Below are positions 24,620 to 35,043 of a stretch of DNA of 41,817 bases, one piece after another. The position numbers and the translations under genes are program-made. Numbering within the stretch: the stretch's first letter is position 1; each line of letters begins with the position of its first letter. The stretch is from Lachnospiraceae bacterium (lineage in GTDB: Bacteria; Bacillota; Clostridia; Lachnospirales; Lachnospiraceae): the NCBI GenBank assembly GCA_021199495.1, contig JAJQHY010000072.1:1-41817 (forward strand), in the 5' to 3' direction. The notes beneath the pieces were generated by a model. That model saw only the letters and a list, made by a program, of their open reading frames with translations. It did not search any database and had not been told where the DNA came from.

Positions 24620-25927
24620 ATGAATCATATTATTTCAAAACTGTTGCTTTACGGGGATCTGCCGCAGGATTCCATCCTGATGGAAATGAGCGCTGTTTTT
24701 GCCGATTTCGAGGCGGGGAGTGTGCCGGACGATGTGCTGATCACCCGGATTCACCGCCAGATCAAGCGGATTCTGGAGGTGGGTACCGACTATGGCTTTG
24801 ACACAAACCTCTGGCAGAACTATCTGACGTTTCTGCTGATCACGGAGGAGAATCCGTTCAGCATTACCTGTGAGAAGGTGGGAGCGAGTGAGGGCGGCAG
24901 TGTCAATGCATTTGCGAAAGGCGATTTTAAAGCCTTCCGGGAGCTGTTTCATTATGATTTTGGCCCGATCGAGGAGCGACTGCATATCGACTGCTTCACC
25001 CGCATCACGCATTATCATGCCATCAGCAAAAAGGAGCTGATGTATAATAAAAATGTCAGTGAAAAGGTGCAGGACTTAAGCGAAAAGCTTGCGCAGACGA
25101 AGGACGAAGACGAATTTTTCGCCTGTGTGACCGACTTTTACAGGGCGTTCGGCGTGGGCATGTTTGGTTTAAATAAAGCCTTCCGCATCCAGTCCGGAGA
25201 TCATGACGGGGATGTCACCTTCCTGCCCATCAACAACATGGATAAAGTGATGCTGGACGACCTGATTGGCTACGAAATCCAGAAAAAGAAGCTTGTGGAC
25301 AACACCCGCGCCTTCGTGGAGGGTAAAAAGTGCAACAATGTCCTGCTGTTCGGCGACAGCGGCACCGGAAAATCCACCAGCATCAAGGCCATCGTCAACC
25401 AGTTCTATCCGGACGGCCTGCGCATGATCGAGATTTATAAGCACCAGTTTAAAGACCTCTCCGGCGTCATTGCCCGCATCAAGAACCGCAATTACAAATT
25501 TATCATTTACATGGACGATCTCTCCTTCGAGGAATATGAGGTGGAATATAAATTCTTAAAGGCGGTGATCGAGGGCGGTGTGGAGACGAAACCGGACAAT
25601 ATCCTGATCTATGCGACTTCCAACCGGCGCCACCTGATCAAGGAGGTCTGGTCCGACCGGGACGATATGGAGAAGGGCGGCGGCTTACACCGCTCCGACA
25701 CCATGGAGGAGAAGCTTTCTCTGGTATACCGCTTCGGTGTTACGATCAACTACTCCAAACCCTCGCCGAAGGAGTTTAAGGAGATTGTGCTGGGATTAGC
25801 GCACCGCGCCGGAGTCACCCTCCCCGATGAGGAGCTTTTGGCGGAAGCCAACAAGTGGGAGCTCTCCCACGGGGGAATCTCGGGAAGAACAGCGCAGCAG
25901 TTCATAAATTATGTGCTGTCGATGTGA
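24620..25927 (+). CDS. DUF815-type P-loop ATPase
   Basis: A 435-residue AAA-type ATPase of the DUF815 family, common in clostridia and without known function. The N-terminal ~200 residues are helical. The ATPase shows IGYEIQKKKLVDNT, Walker A GDSGTGKST (245-253), a Walker-B-like FIIYMDDLSFE, the sensor ILIYATSNRRHLI and the family's GGLHRSDTMEEKLSL stretch, followed by a lid domain ending in SHGGISGRTAQQFI. It sits 3 nt after the dCMP deaminase gene. ATG 24620 lacks a strong ribosome binding site, which suggests coupling to the gene before it. Confidence 0.85.
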   Translation: MNHIISKLLLYGDLPQDSILMEMSAVFADFEAGSVPDDVLITRIHRQIKRILEVGTDYGFDTNLWQNYLTFLLITEENPFSITCEKVGASEGGSVNAFAKGDFKAFRELFHYDFGPIEERLHIDCFTRITHYHAISKKELMYNKNVSEKVQDLSEKLAQTKDEDEFFACVTDFYRAFGVGMFGLNKAFRIQSGDHDGDVTFLPINNMDKVMLDDLIGYEIQKKKLVDNTRAFVEGKKCNNVLLFGDSGTGKSTSIKAIVNQFYPDGLRMIEIYKHQFKDLSGVIARIKNRNYKFIIYMDDLSFEEYEVEYKFLKAVIEGGVETKPDNILIYATSNRRHLIKEVWSDRDDMEKGGGLHRSDTMEEKLSLVYRFGVTINYSKPSPKEFKEIVLGLAHRAGVTLPDEELLAEANKWELSHGGISGRTAQQFINYVLSM

Positions 25928-26048
25928 TAAATTGTATAAAAGCATTTGACTTTCGTTATACAGAGGCGCAGCATGAGCGAGGCAGTTTATATATTTTCCT
26001 GCGACCCTGTTGACAGATAAATATAAACAATCAGAAAGGACACAAATC

Positions 26049-26846
26049 ATGAAAATTTACATTTGCTTCCCGGAGGGGAAAGCCAAAGTACTCACCATGA
26101 GTTATGACGACGGCAGGCTTGCCGACAGAAAACTGATCTCTATTTTCAACAAGTACGGTATCCGGGGAACCTTCAACTTAAACGCAGGTCTGATGGACCA
26201 GCCGGAGCGCATTTCGGGAGAAGAAGTAAGAGCGCTTTACCAGGGACATGAGGTCGCGACGCATACCTATACCCATCCTACCATTGCCCGTTGTCCTTCG
26301 ACCGAGATTTACAGAGAAATTGTGGAGGACAGAAAAGGACTGGAGGCACTTACGGGTTATCCGGTGAGAGGCCACGCTTATCCGAACGGCTCCGTGAACG
26401 ATCAGGTGAAGCGTATTTTTTCGGACTGCGGCATCGCCTACGGACGTCCGGTGGAGGAGACGGGCGGCTTTGACCTGCCGTCGGACTGGATGTACTGGAG
26501 AGCAACCTGTCACCATAACCGTCACCTGCTTGAGCTGGGTGAGAAATTTCTGAATTTCAAGAAAATCCAGTATCTGAAGTGCATGTATGTCTGGGGACAT
26601 TCCTATGAGTTCGATAATATGAACAACTGGGAGCTGATGGAGGAATTCTGCAAAATGATGGGCGGGCAGCCGGATATCTGGTATGCCACCAACATTGAGA
26701 TTCATGATTATATGGAAGCCTCGAAGCTGTTACAGTTCGCCGCGGATGAGAGCTTTGTATACAATCCGACCGTTATGGATATGTGGCTGTCCGTGGACGG
26801 GGAAATCGTCAGAATTCCCGGAGGGGAGAAGGTAAGCTTATGCTAG
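26049..26846 (+). CDS. Polysaccharide deacetylase (NodB-like) family protein
   Basis: A 265-residue protein with the NodB homology core: TMSYDDG (Asp20, Asp21; catalytic base and metal ligand) and THTYTHP (His72, His76; metal ligands), then GHAYPNG as the third motif. Such enzymes remove acetyl groups from chitin-like or peptidoglycan sugars. There is no signal peptide, so it is predicted to stay in the cytoplasm, as some members acting on small sugars do. The frame runs back to 26010, but ATG 26049 with AGAAAGGA upstream is the better start. Its stop overlaps the start of uppP by 7 nt. Confidence 0.83.
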   Translation: MKIYICFPEGKAKVLTMSYDDGRLADRKLISIFNKYGIRGTFNLNAGLMDQPERISGEEVRALYQGHEVATHTYTHPTIARCPSTEIYREIVEDRKGLEALTGYPVRGHAYPNGSVNDQVKRIFSDCGIAYGRPVEETGGFDLPSDWMYWRATCHHNRHLLELGEKFLNFKKIQYLKCMYVWGHSYEFDNMNNWELMEEFCKMMGGQPDIWYATNIEIHDYMEASKLLQFAADESFVYNPTVMDMWLSVDGEIVRIPGGEKVSLC

Positions 26847-27685
26847 ATGTTCTGATTGCAATTCTGTTCGGTCTGGTGGAGGGAATCACGGAGTGGCTTC
26901 CGATCAGCTCTACCGGCCATATGATCCTGCTGGAGGAATTCATCACATTTGAAAATGTCAGTGAAGATTTTTTCAGTATGTTTGACGTGGTGATTCAGCT
27001 GGGCGCGATCATGGCCGTAGTGGTTTTGTTCTGGAACCGGCTGTTTCCATTCAGAAAAGTGCAGGACAGAAAGCATCCATCCGGACACATTACCATTGAT
27101 ATGGATATCATCCGTATGTGGATCAAGGTGCTGATCGGCTGCATTCCCGCGGCCGTGGTGGGCATCCTGCTGGATGATTTTGTGGATGCACACTTTTATA
27201 ATGGAATCGTGGTTTCCATCGCTCTGATCGTGTTCGGCGTGGCTTTTATCGTGATTGAAAACTGGAATAAAGGCCGCACACCGAAAATCAGCTCTATCGA
27301 CGAGATGGATATAAAGACCATTCTGATTATCGGCTGTTTTCAGCTGCTGGCGGCTATTTTTCCGGGCACGAGCCGCAGCGGGGCTACGATCATGGGAGCA
27401 CTTTTAATTGGCGTCAGCCGCACCGCTGCCGCGGAATTTACTTTCTTTATGGCGGTGCCGGTGATGGCGGGAGCCAGCCTTTTAAAGCTTTTGAAATTCG
27501 GCCTTTCCTTCACGGCACTGGAGGCCGTGGTGTTATTAATCGGCATGGCGGTCGCATTTGTGACATCGCTGCTGGTCATTCGCTTCCTGCTGGATTATAT
27601 CAGGAAGCATGATTTTAAAGTATTCGGGTATTATCGCATTGTCCTGGGCGTGATTGTCCTTCTGTATTTTGCGATCGCGGGGTAA
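26840..27685 (+). CDS. uppP: Undecaprenyl-diphosphatase
   Basis: A 281-residue integral membrane protein of the BacA family. It dephosphorylates undecaprenyl diphosphate to recycle the lipid carrier for peptidoglycan and other wall polymers, and gives bacitracin resistance when abundant. Both signature motifs are seen: EGITEWLPISSTGHM (14-28) and FPGTSRSGATIM (about 174-185). About seven or eight membrane segments fill the rest. ATG 26840 is chosen because the preceding GGGGAGAAGG is a strong site and the motif spacing then matches the family. It overlaps the deacetylase gene by 7 nt and is followed after 4 nt by the next membrane gene, so it sits inside an operon. Confidence 0.93.
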   Translation: MLDVLIAILFGLVEGITEWLPISSTGHMILLEEFITFENVSEDFFSMFDVVIQLGAIMAVVVLFWNRLFPFRKVQDRKHPSGHITIDMDIIRMWIKVLIGCIPAAVVGILLDDFVDAHFYNGIVVSIALIVFGVAFIVIENWNKGRTPKISSIDEMDIKTILIIGCFQLLAAIFPGTSRSGATIMGALLIGVSRTAAAEFTFFMAVPVMAGASLLKLLKFGLSFTALEAVVLLIGMAVAFVTSLLVIRFLLDYIRKHDFKVFGYYRIVLGVIVLLYFAIAG

Positions 27686-27689
27686 GGAT

Positions 27690-28757
27690 ATGGTTCAGAT
27701 TTTTGGAAGCGCTTTGCTCATCCTGTTTATATGTAATCTGATCGGCCAGCTGTGGCTCATCAGATGGGAGAATTATCAGGATTCCATCTGGATGGCTACC
27801 ATCATGGGGCTTCTGACACTTTTCGCAGCCTTTCAGTTAGTGGCGGTACCGGCAATTTTCATGAAAAGAAAGCTTCACGAGCTTGTCACTTATATGATTG
27901 TGGTTATTGTCGTGCTGAGTCTGGCGTCTGTTGTGCGGCTTTGCATGACCCGCGGCGCCTATTACAGGCATCAGATTGAAAAAATCAGAAACGCGGTAAA
28001 GGAGAAAAGCAACATCTGGCTGGTGATCGCTGCTGTACTGATTTTGCTTCACACTTATTATGGAGCGTTTTATGATAAGCAGCATCAGGATGATGTCCGT
28101 TATGTCGGCGCGGTGGTGGATGCGGTAGAAACCGATGAAATGCTGATGTATCATCCCGGCACTGGAGAATATCTTGGGGAACTCCAGGATGAATTTTATA
28201 AGGATGCGGTAGCCCCGATTCTGATGTTCTGGGCAATGTGGTGCAGAATGCTGGGAATTCATCCCACTACTTTTACGCACATTGTTGTAAATCTGTTTAT
28301 GATCCCCATTGCTTACGGGGTGGCCTATTTGCTTGGCAGAGCACTGTGTAAAAAGAATATCAGGCTGCAGGGGATGTTTTTGTGTGCGTACTGTCTTTTT
28401 AATATGGTAAACCATGTGCTTCCTGTGGAGGGAATTGGACTTACCATTAATTTCATGCGCTGGGGGAAGAGCATTCTGTACTGTGTTTTGATTCCATTTC
28501 TGATCGTACTTATGATGGAGATTATGAGTCTGAAAAAGCCGTGGAAAGTATATCCAAGACTGGGACTTTTACTGTATGGTTCGTGCCTGGCATCTACCAT
28601 GTCCTGTGTCCTTATGTCGATCGCTGTCGGCGTATGGGCCTTCTGGGATGCTGTGAGAGTCAGGTCATGGCAGTCCATTGGACGGCTTTTGATTCCGGTT
28701 TTGCTATGCCTTCCCCTGGTTGGTTACGCATTGCTTTATATGACGGTCACACAATAG
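27690..28757 (+). CDS. Polytopic membrane protein, GT-C-like (DUF6077-like), N-terminal part
   Basis: A 355-residue protein with about nine membrane segments. The outside loop after the third or fourth segment reads QHQDDVRYVGAVVDA, an acidic pair as in GT-C-type proteins and as I remember from the uncharacterised DUF6077 family. DUF6077-like proteins are usually longer, and the hydrophobic segments here continue in the next gene, so this may be the first half of a split protein. The ATG at 27690 starts 4 nt after the uppP stop with GGTAAGGA upstream. Function is unknown; a role in cell-wall glycan assembly is suggested by uppP only. Confidence 0.7.
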   Translation: MVQIFGSALLILFICNLIGQLWLIRWENYQDSIWMATIMGLLTLFAAFQLVAVPAIFMKRKLHELVTYMIVVIVVLSLASVVRLCMTRGAYYRHQIEKIRNAVKEKSNIWLVIAAVLILLHTYYGAFYDKQHQDDVRYVGAVVDAVETDEMLMYHPGTGEYLGELQDEFYKDAVAPILMFWAMWCRMLGIHPTTFTHIVVNLFMIPIAYGVAYLLGRALCKKNIRLQGMFLCAYCLFNMVNHVLPVEGIGLTINFMRWGKSILYCVLIPFLIVLMMEIMSLKKPWKVYPRLGLLLYGSCLASTMSCVLMSIAVGVWAFWDAVRVRSWQSIGRLLIPVLLCLPLVGYALLYMTVTQ

Positions 28758-28767
28758 GAGGAAATCT

Positions 28768-29568
28768 ATGTTTTCAGGAATAGATTGGGCTGGGATAGAC
28801 TGGACGGGGATTTTCAGCCTTGTACGTCAGAATATGCTGGCCTCAACAGGCAGTGCTGCATTTTATTTGGGCCTTTTATTTCTTCCTTCCATATTGCACA
28901 GCAGAGATATGAGATACAAGTTTGTATATCCGGTGTATACAGTCTTTTTGCTTTTTGCCAATGATTGGTTTTTTTCGAATGTACTTTCGGTTGTTTTAAT
29001 CTATGCGCCTTACAGGTTTGTAGTTTTGATTCCGGTTCCGTTTATCATTGCACTGATGGTCAGTGGTGCATGCAACAGTGTAAAGGGAAAGGGAACCGTT
29101 CTGATGGTGCTTGCCGCCCTGCTTTTTTTCTATTTTGTTTCTGACCTGGGTGATGAAAATTACTATGAAGATGATTATAAAATAGAAAATGTGTACGGCC
29201 TGCCGCAGGATGTAGTGGATGTCTGTGATCTGGTTCTTTCGGAAAAGGATGAACCGCTGCTTCTGGTTAACGATCCGGATGTTGACTATTTCAGACAATA
29301 TTCCGCAAAAGTCAAGCTGATTAATGTGAATATCGCCTCCATGCCGGGCGTGGCCGCGACGCGCAGCGAGTATACCCAGATTAAGAATCTGATGGCGGAT
29401 TCGGGCGGGATTGATATGGAAGCGGTTGGAGAACTGGCGGCCGCGTGTGAGGTGGATTATATCATTCTGAATGTGGACGCTTATAACAGTGTGTTTTATG
29501 AAGGTGAGACCTGGTACAGCCTGTATGAAGTTGTGGGGGATTATCTGGTATTTAAAGTGAATTCTTAA
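28768..29568 (+). CDS. Membrane protein with outside C-terminal domain, likely second half of the preceding protein
   Basis: A 266-residue protein. Three or four membrane segments lie in the first ~130 residues, with YRFVVLIPVPFIIALM resembling a conserved part of longer GT-C-like proteins. An outside domain of ~130 residues follows (ENVYGLPQDVVDVCD onward) and resembles the usual soluble end of such proteins. It starts 10 nt after the stop of the preceding gene, in another frame, with a perfect AGGAGG ribosome binding site (28756-28761). Good translation signals argue for a real two-gene split and not a sequencing error. A terminator follows. Confidence 0.68.
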   Translation: MFSGIDWAGIDWTGIFSLVRQNMLASTGSAAFYLGLLFLPSILHSRDMRYKFVYPVYTVFLLFANDWFFSNVLSVVLIYAPYRFVVLIPVPFIIALMVSGACNSVKGKGTVLMVLAALLFFYFVSDLGDENYYEDDYKIENVYGLPQDVVDVCDLVLSEKDEPLLLVNDPDVDYFRQYSAKVKLINVNIASMPGVAATRSEYTQIKNLMADSGGIDMEAVGELAAACEVDYIILNVDAYNSVFYEGETWYSLYEVVGDYLVFKVNS

Positions 29569-29591
29569 TTGGGTTCCTGATATGTGAATCG

Positions 29592-29675
29592 AATCCCGGC
29601 TGGTCCGGAAAAGGAGAATGTTGTGCAATCTCTTTTACCAGACCTGCCGGGATTTTGTTGCGTTTTCTTTTTTCT
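29592..29675 (+). terminator. Terminator of the deacetylase-uppP operon
   Basis: AATCCCGGCTGGTC (29592-29605) pairs with GACCTGCCGGGATT (29641-29654) with a single mismatch over 14 bp. The loop is ~35 nt, and a T-rich stretch follows (29653-29675). It separates the membrane gene operon from the heat-shock promoter. Confidence 0.7.
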
Positions 29676-29710
29676 CATGTTGAGTTCATATTTTTTTCAG
29701 AAATTAACAG

Positions 29711-29739
29711 TTGACAATCATATCTTCAAGTGCTATCTT
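29711..29739 (+). promoter_or_regulatory. Sigma-A promoter of the hrcA-grpE-dnaK-dnaJ operon
   Basis: TTGACA (29711-29716, perfect), a 17-nt spacer and TATCTT (29734-29739), with transcription expected near 29746. The CIRCE operator begins 13 nt after the -10 box, so HrcA bound there would block initiation or early elongation. Confidence 0.85.
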
Positions 29740-29752
29740 AGGTTCAGAACAG

Positions 29753-29779
29753 TTAGCACTCGGGCAATTCGAGTGCTAA
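29753..29779. promoter_or_regulatory. CIRCE operator (HrcA binding site)
   Basis: TTAGCACTC (29753-29761), nine bases, GAGTGCTAA (29771-29779): an exact copy of the CIRCE inverted repeat. It lies between the promoter and hrcA and makes the chaperone operon heat-inducible through HrcA, whose DNA binding is helped by GroEL in known Firmicutes. Confidence 0.97.
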
Positions 29780-29800
29780 TAACACGAAGGAGGCGGCGCT

Positions 29801-30826
29801 GTGGAATTAGATGAAAGAAAAAAGAAAATTTTACACGCCATCATCCGCAATTATCTGGAGACCGGCGAGCCGGTGGGCAGCCGCACGATTTCGAAGGACA
29901 CGGATCTGCATTTGAGCAGTGCCACGATCCGCAACGAAATGGCGGACCTGGAGGAGATGGGGCTGATCGTGCAGCCGCATACCTCATCGGGGCGCATTCC
30001 TTCCGACAAGGGGTATCGGCTTTATGTCGACACCATGCTGGAGGATAAGACCAAAGAGATTGATGAGCTGAAGGAGCTTCTCCTGGATAAGGAGAAAAAG
30101 ACCGATGAGCTCTTACAGCAGGTAGCGAAGCTTCTGGCGGTTAATACGAATTACACCACCGTGATTTCCGCTCCGTCCACGCACCGCAATAAGCTGAAAT
30201 TTATCCAGCTTTCCCGTGTGGATGAGCACCAGATTCTGGCGGTGATCGTGGCAGAGGGCAATGTGATCCGCAACTCGGTGTTCAGCGTGGATGAGTACCT
30301 GGATGACGAGGCTCTGCTTAATCTGAATATGCTGTTGAATACCAATTTGAGCGGCATGTCCATGGAGGAGATCAATCTGGGTATGATTACGGCACTGAAA
30401 CAGAATGCCGGTATCCACAGCGAGCTGATCGCGAAGGTTTTAGATGAGGTGGCGATGGCCATCAAGGCTGACGAGGATCTGGAGATTTATACATCCGGAG
30501 CCAATAATATTTTTAAATATCCGGAGCTGTCCGATCACCAGAATGCAAGCCGCCTGATCACCACGCTGGAGGAAAAGCACCAGTTAAGCGACATCGTGGA
30601 GCAGACGCTGGAGGATACCAGCGAGACGGGCATTCAGGTCTATATCGGGGAGGAAGCTCCCATGCCGATGAAGGACTGCAGCGTTGTCACAGCTACTTAT
30701 GAGCTGGGACAGGGCATGCGGGGAACGATCGGTATCATCGGCCCGAAGCGCATGGATTATGAGAAGGTGGTAGGGTCTTTAAAGACGATCAAGCAGCAGC
30801 TGGAGGAATTATATAAGGAAGAATAA
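29801..30826 (+). CDS. hrcA: Heat-inducible transcription repressor HrcA
   Basis: A 341-residue repressor of heat-shock genes. The N-terminal winged helix is plain (ERKKKILHAIIRNYLETG, then SRTISKD and SSATIRNEMADLEEMG), followed by TSSGRIPSDKGYRLYVD, all hallmark HrcA sequence. The C-terminal two thirds form the dimerisation and GAF-like region with MRGTIGIIGPKRMDY near the end. The start codon is GTG at 29801, with AAGGAGG at 29787-29793. It is the first gene of the operon and its own target, since CIRCE lies 22 nt upstream. Confidence 0.96.
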   Translation: MELDERKKKILHAIIRNYLETGEPVGSRTISKDTDLHLSSATIRNEMADLEEMGLIVQPHTSSGRIPSDKGYRLYVDTMLEDKTKEIDELKELLLDKEKKTDELLQQVAKLLAVNTNYTTVISAPSTHRNKLKFIQLSRVDEHQILAVIVAEGNVIRNSVFSVDEYLDDEALLNLNMLLNTNLSGMSMEEINLGMITALKQNAGIHSELIAKVLDEVAMAIKADEDLEIYTSGANNIFKYPELSDHQNASRLITTLEEKHQLSDIVEQTLEDTSETGIQVYIGEEAPMPMKDCSVVTATYELGQGMRGTIGIIGPKRMDYEKVVGSLKTIKQQLEELYKEE

Positions 30827-30842
30827 CGATTTAGGAGAGAGC

Positions 30843-31580
30843 ATGGCAGAAACAGATTTAAAACAGGATCAGGAGATCGATCAGAATAAGACAGATGAGA
30901 CGGTTGAACCGACGCAGACCGGGCAGTCCGGGGCTGATGAGTCAGCTGACGAGGAAACTGTTAAGGTGGATGAACCGGACGTCTCAACAGGAGAGGCGGC
31001 ACAGACAGACACAACTTCCTGCAAAGGAGACGATGATACCGCAGCTGATGAAAGCGGTGATACCGCAGCTGGTGAGTCCACCGCATCCACCGCAAAAGAA
31101 AAAAAATCCTTCTTCAGCAAAAAAGATAAAAACAAAGAGAAGGACAAAGATAAAGAGAGAATCGCGGAGCTGGAGGACCGGGTCATGCGTCAGATGGCGG
31201 AGTTTGAGAACTTCCGCAGGCGCAGCGAGAAGGAAAAGCAGCAGATGTTTGAGACCGGCGCGCGCAGCGTGATCGAGAAAATCCTTCCGGTGGTCGATAA
31301 TTTTGAAAGAGGATTATCCAGCATTCCCGAAGCAGAGCGGCAGGGAGCCGTCGCGGAAGGAATGAATATGATATACAAACAGCTTCAGACCGAGCTGGAT
31401 AATATCGGTGTGAAGGCGATTGACGCCGTAGGGCAGGAATTTGACCCGGCGAAGCATAACGCGGTGATGCAGGTAACGAGTGAGGAGTATGAGTCCGGCA
31501 TTGTCGCGCAGGAGTTGCAGAAGGGCTACACCTACAGAGATACCGTGATACGGCACAGCATGGTGGCGGTCGTCGAGTAG
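30843..31580 (+). CDS. grpE: Nucleotide exchange factor GrpE
   Basis: A 245-residue co-chaperone that releases ADP from DnaK. The C-terminal ~140 residues hold the coiled coil ([20 protein letters not shown] then FRRRSEKEK) and the DnaK-contacting beta wing ending [16 protein letters not shown] and [10 protein letters not shown]. The N-terminal ~100 residues are an unusually long, Asp/Glu/Thr-rich disordered extension that stops in a lysine-rich patch ([18 protein letters not shown]). It is 16 nt after hrcA with TTTAGGAGAG upstream, so co-transcribed. Confidence 0.95.
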   Translation: MAETDLKQDQEIDQNKTDETVEPTQTGQSGADESADEETVKVDEPDVSTGEAAQTDTTSCKGDDDTAADESGDTAAGESTASTAKEKKSFFSKKDKNKEKDKDKERIAELEDRVMRQMAEFENFRRRSEKEKQQMFETGARSVIEKILPVVDNFERGLSSIPEAERQGAVAEGMNMIYKQLQTELDNIGVKAIDAVGQEFDPAKHNAVMQVTSEEYESGIVAQELQKGYTYRDTVIRHSMVAVVE

Positions 31581-31642
31581 CGGCACACCGGTTCACAAGA
31601 TGGCACAGTAAATTTTTTTGTAATAATCAGGAGGAGATTACC

Positions 31643-33538
<1,896 letters not shown>

Positions 33539-33665
33539 AATATAGCACGTGCATGGTTTGTGCGGGAAACAGATGCATAAACAACCCTGGCTTGAAGCGG
33601 AAGCGGACGGCGGTAGGGTGTTAGGCATAAACATTCAGTATTATAAATGTGTGAGCAGTAAGGGA

Positions 33666-33703
33666 ACAGCTTATCCCTCCGTCAGATCAGAGGGGTAGGC
33701 TGT
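33666..33703 (+). other. Stable hairpin in the dnaK-dnaJ spacer
   Basis: ACAGCTTATCCCTC (33666-33679) can pair along 14 positions with GAGGGGTAGGCTGT (33690-33703), using two G-T pairs, around a 10-nt loop. No T run follows, so it is not a classical terminator. It may protect the upstream dnaK message from decay or be a processing site. The remainder of the 267-nt spacer shows a GAATATTC-CGT-GAATATTC element (33737-33755) and no coding frame. Confidence 0.55.
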
Positions 33704-33805
33704 CTCGTGCGTACCGAGGAATGGTGACCGAGGAGAGAATATTCCGTGAATATTCGCAGGAATCCTGATTTCATCCGGCATGCGCTGCGTTGATGGAGAT
33801 AGTAA

Positions 33806-34990
33806 ATGGCAGAACAGAAACGAGATTATTATGAAGTGCTTGGTGTTGATAAGAGCGCAGATGATGCGGCCCTGAAAAAAGCCTACCGTACTCTTGCCAA
33901 GAAATATCATCCGGATATGCATCCCGGCGATAAGGAGGCGGAGGCCAAGTTCAAGGAGGCATCCGAGGCATACGCTGTGCTGTCCGACCCTGAGAAGAGG
34001 CGCAAGTATGACCAGTTCGGCCACGCGGCGTTTGACGGCAGCGGCGGCGAAGGCGGCTTCGGCGGTTTTGACTTCAACAATATGGATTTTTCTGACATAT
34101 TCGGCAGTGATTTCTTTGGCTTCGGAGATATTTTCGGAGGCGGGAGGTCTTCCAGAGGCGGGCGCGGGAACGCACCGCAGCAGGGTGCAAACCTGCGCAC
34201 CAGTGTCAGGATTACGTTTGAGGAAGCCATTTTCGGCTGCACCAAGACGATAGAATTAAATGTCAAAGAAGAATGTAATAAGTGCCACGGCACCGGCGCA
34301 AAGCCCGGTACCAGCCCGGAGACCTGCCCCAAGTGCGGCGGCAAGGGCCAGGTGGTATTTACACAGCAGTCCATGTTCGGTACGGTCCGCAATGTCCAGG
34401 CCTGCCCGGACTGCAGAGGAACCGGCAAAATCATCCGTGAGAAATGCCCGGACTGCGGCGGCAGCGGCTATGTGTCCATGTGGAAACGTTACGATGTGGA
34501 TATTCCGGCCGGCGTGGACAACGGCCAGTTCAAGCGCCTGTCCGGTTTAGGCGAGCCGGGAACAAACGGCGGCCCGAGAGGCGATATCCTGGTGGAATTT
34601 GTGGTGGGACGTCACCCTGTCTTCCAGAGGCAGGAGATGAATATTTTCTCTACCGTCCCGATTTCCTTTGCGATCGCGGCATTGGGCGGCGAGATCATGA
34701 TCGATACGGTGGACGGCAAGGTGATTTATGAGGTCAAGCCGGGCACGCAGACCGATACGAAGGTCCGCCTGCGCGGCAAGGGCGTTCCTTCCGTGAGAAA
34801 TAAGGACACCCGCGGCGACCACTATGTAACGCTGGTGGTGGAGACGCCGGATAAGCTTTCGCATGAGGCGAAGGAAGTTTTAAAGAAATTCGATGAGCTG
34901 ACGGGCGATTCGTTAAACGCGGCGGCACGCAGCCAGAGCAGTGACGAGGTTTCCAAGGACAAGAAAGGGAAATTCTGGAAGAAGCTTTAA
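33806..34990 (+). CDS. dnaJ: Chaperone protein DnaJ (Hsp40)
   Basis: A 394-residue class A J-protein. The J domain shows [20 protein letters not shown] and [11 protein letters not shown] with the HPD motif that stimulates DnaK. A Gly/Phe-rich stretch ([13 protein letters not shown] and [10 protein letters not shown]) comes next. Four CxxCxGxG zinc motifs follow ([32 protein letters not shown]), then the two beta-barrel client-binding domains. The start is preceded by GATGGAGATAG, a moderate ribosome binding site. It is the last gene before the perfect hairpin at 34998-35030. Confidence 0.97.
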   Translation: MAEQKRDYYEVLGVDKSADDAALKKAYRTLAKKYHPDMHPGDKEAEAKFKEASEAYAVLSDPEKRRKYDQFGHAAFDGSGGEGGFGGFDFNNMDFSDIFGSDFFGFGDIFGGGRSSRGGRGNAPQQGANLRTSVRITFEEAIFGCTKTIELNVKEECNKCHGTGAKPGTSPETCPKCGGKGQVVFTQQSMFGTVRNVQACPDCRGTGKIIREKCPDCGGSGYVSMWKRYDVDIPAGVDNGQFKRLSGLGEPGTNGGPRGDILVEFVVGRHPVFQRQEMNIFSTVPISFAIAALGGEIMIDTVDGKVIYEVKPGTQTDTKVRLRGKGVPSVRNKDTRGDHYVTLVVETPDKLSHEAKEVLKKFDELTGDSLNAAARSQSSDEVSKDKKGKFWKKL

Positions 34991-34997
34991 AATATGA

Positions 34998-35030
34998 GAA
35001 AAAAGGCAGTCGGTATGGCTGCCTTTTTTC
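34998..35030 (+). terminator. Rho-independent terminator between dnaJ and prmA
   Basis: GAAAAAAGGCAG (34998-35009) and CTGCCTTTTTTC (35019-35030) are perfectly complementary over 12 bp with a 9-nt loop, and the six T are within the 3' arm. The prmA start lies only 14 nt after it. Confidence 0.88.
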
Positions 35031-35043
35031 GGGGAGAGCCACT

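Noticed and set aside
26010-26015. TTGACA just before the deacetylase gene as a -35 box
   Set aside because: The matching -10 position would fall on the ribosome binding site and holds no TATAAT-like sequence.
33737-33755. GAATATTC repeats before dnaJ as a second heat-shock operator
   Set aside because: They match neither CIRCE nor a CtsR site; kept only as a note on the spacer.
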